Source: Rhodocyclaceae bacterium (GTDB lineage: Bacteria > Pseudomonadota > Gammaproteobacteria > Burkholderiales > Rhodocyclaceae). From it: 5,604 nt of DNA. The stretch is taken from the NCBI GenBank assembly GCA_030682595.1, contig JAUXNZ010000066.1:1-5604 (forward strand), written 5' to 3'. Within the stretch, counting starts at the first letter, position 1. Each line of letters opens with the position of its first letter. The notes beneath the pieces are model-generated. The model made no database searches and was not told the origin of the DNA. It saw nothing but the letters and a program-made list of their open reading frames with translations. This document shows, in pieces, positions 5,409 through 5,604 of this stretch. A program made the position numbers and the translations under genes.

Positions 5409-5604
5409 TTAAGCGTTGATGCCTTTTTGCCACAACACGTCGCCGTGGCCGGCGTGTTGGTTCAGCCAGCGCGCCAGCACGAACAGCAGGTCGGACAGCC
5501 GGTTCAGGTATTGACGGGAAGCTTCCGGCACGGGTTCGGTTTGCGCCAGCAGGACCACGGCGCGTTCGGCGCGCCGGCAGACCGTGCGGGCCTGGTGCGC
5601 CAGC
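5409..5604 (-). CDS. PduO-type cob(I)alamin adenosyltransferase (C-terminal part, cut by window edge)
   Basis: The last 64 codons and the stop of a gene that continues beyond the right edge. The reading frame gives LAHQARTVCRRAER, then QYLNRLSDLLFVLARWLN and ends GDVLWQKGINA. These are the conserved C-terminal blocks of the PduO/MmaB-type ATP:cob(I)alamin adenosyltransferases: the ARTVCRRAER helix, with Arg and Glu residues important for ATP and trimer contacts in the family, and the YLNRLSDLLF helix. The enzyme attaches the 5'-deoxyadenosyl group to cob(I)alamin to make coenzyme B12 in the cytoplasm. The stop is TAA (complement of 5409-5411). The gene is convergent with the upstream operon and separated from it by the 216-bp structured region. 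No start, promoter or B12 riboswitch can be seen, because the 5' end lies outside. Confidence 0.93.
   Translation of the reverse strand, partial: LAHQARTVCRRAERAVVLLAQTEPVPEASRQYLNRLSDLLFVLARWLNQHAGHGDVLWQKGINA

Noticed and set aside
5182..5433. A minus-strand open frame of 83 codons across the structured intergenic region
   Set aside because: It overlaps the end of the adenosyltransferase gene in another frame, and the sequence is better explained by the chain of inverted repeats.

Overview
The window looks like chromosomal DNA from a GC-rich betaproteobacterium. Rhodocyclales-like is my best guess, from protein character and GC-rich codon use; this is inference and no database was searched. 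It holds five complete genes on the plus strand and one partial gene on the minus strand. No rRNA, tRNA or CRISPR array is visible.

Left edge (1-1164): positions 2-45 are two head-to-tail copies of a 22-bp unit with one mismatch, cut by the window edge, followed by a 7-bp dyad. This may be the end of a mobile element lying to the left. Next is a stand-alone gene (181-831) for a flavin-binding pyridoxamine-phosphate-oxidase-like protein, whose codon use is less GC-biased than that of its neighbours. A 333-bp gap without a gene follows. It carries a 7-bp dyad (1047-1064), a TAAAAT -10-like box (1131-1136) and a small hairpin over the presumed ribosome-binding site of the next gene.

Centre (1165-5192): four closely spaced plus-strand genes probably form one operon. 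They encode a class I DAHP synthase (first step of the shikimate pathway, all key residues present), a GT39/ArnT-like membrane glycosyltransferase starting 6 nt later with GTG, a UbiA-family protein resembling decaprenyl-phosphate phosphoribosyltransferase overlapping it by 13 bp, and a single-domain cyclic-nucleotide-binding protein. The two membrane enzymes make biochemical sense together: one would make a polyprenyl-phospho-pentose donor, and the other is of the class that spends such lipid-linked sugars on the periplasmic side. Why they sit behind DAHP synthase is unclear.

Right edge (5193-5604): a 216-bp intergenic stretch is densely packed with inverted repeats. The most striking part is a three-way-junction-like fold at 5256-5303: an 8-bp closing stem holding two perfect hairpins, each with a GAA triloop. 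It is flanked by an 8-bp inverted repeat on the left and by a GC-rich hairpin on the right that can serve as terminator for the minus-strand gene. That last gene (5409-5604, minus) is the C-terminal part of a PduO-type cobalamin adenosyltransferase, convergent with the operon.

The structured intergenic element is the best candidate for something undescribed. The lipid-linked pentose gene pair is the best candidate for an interesting pathway.
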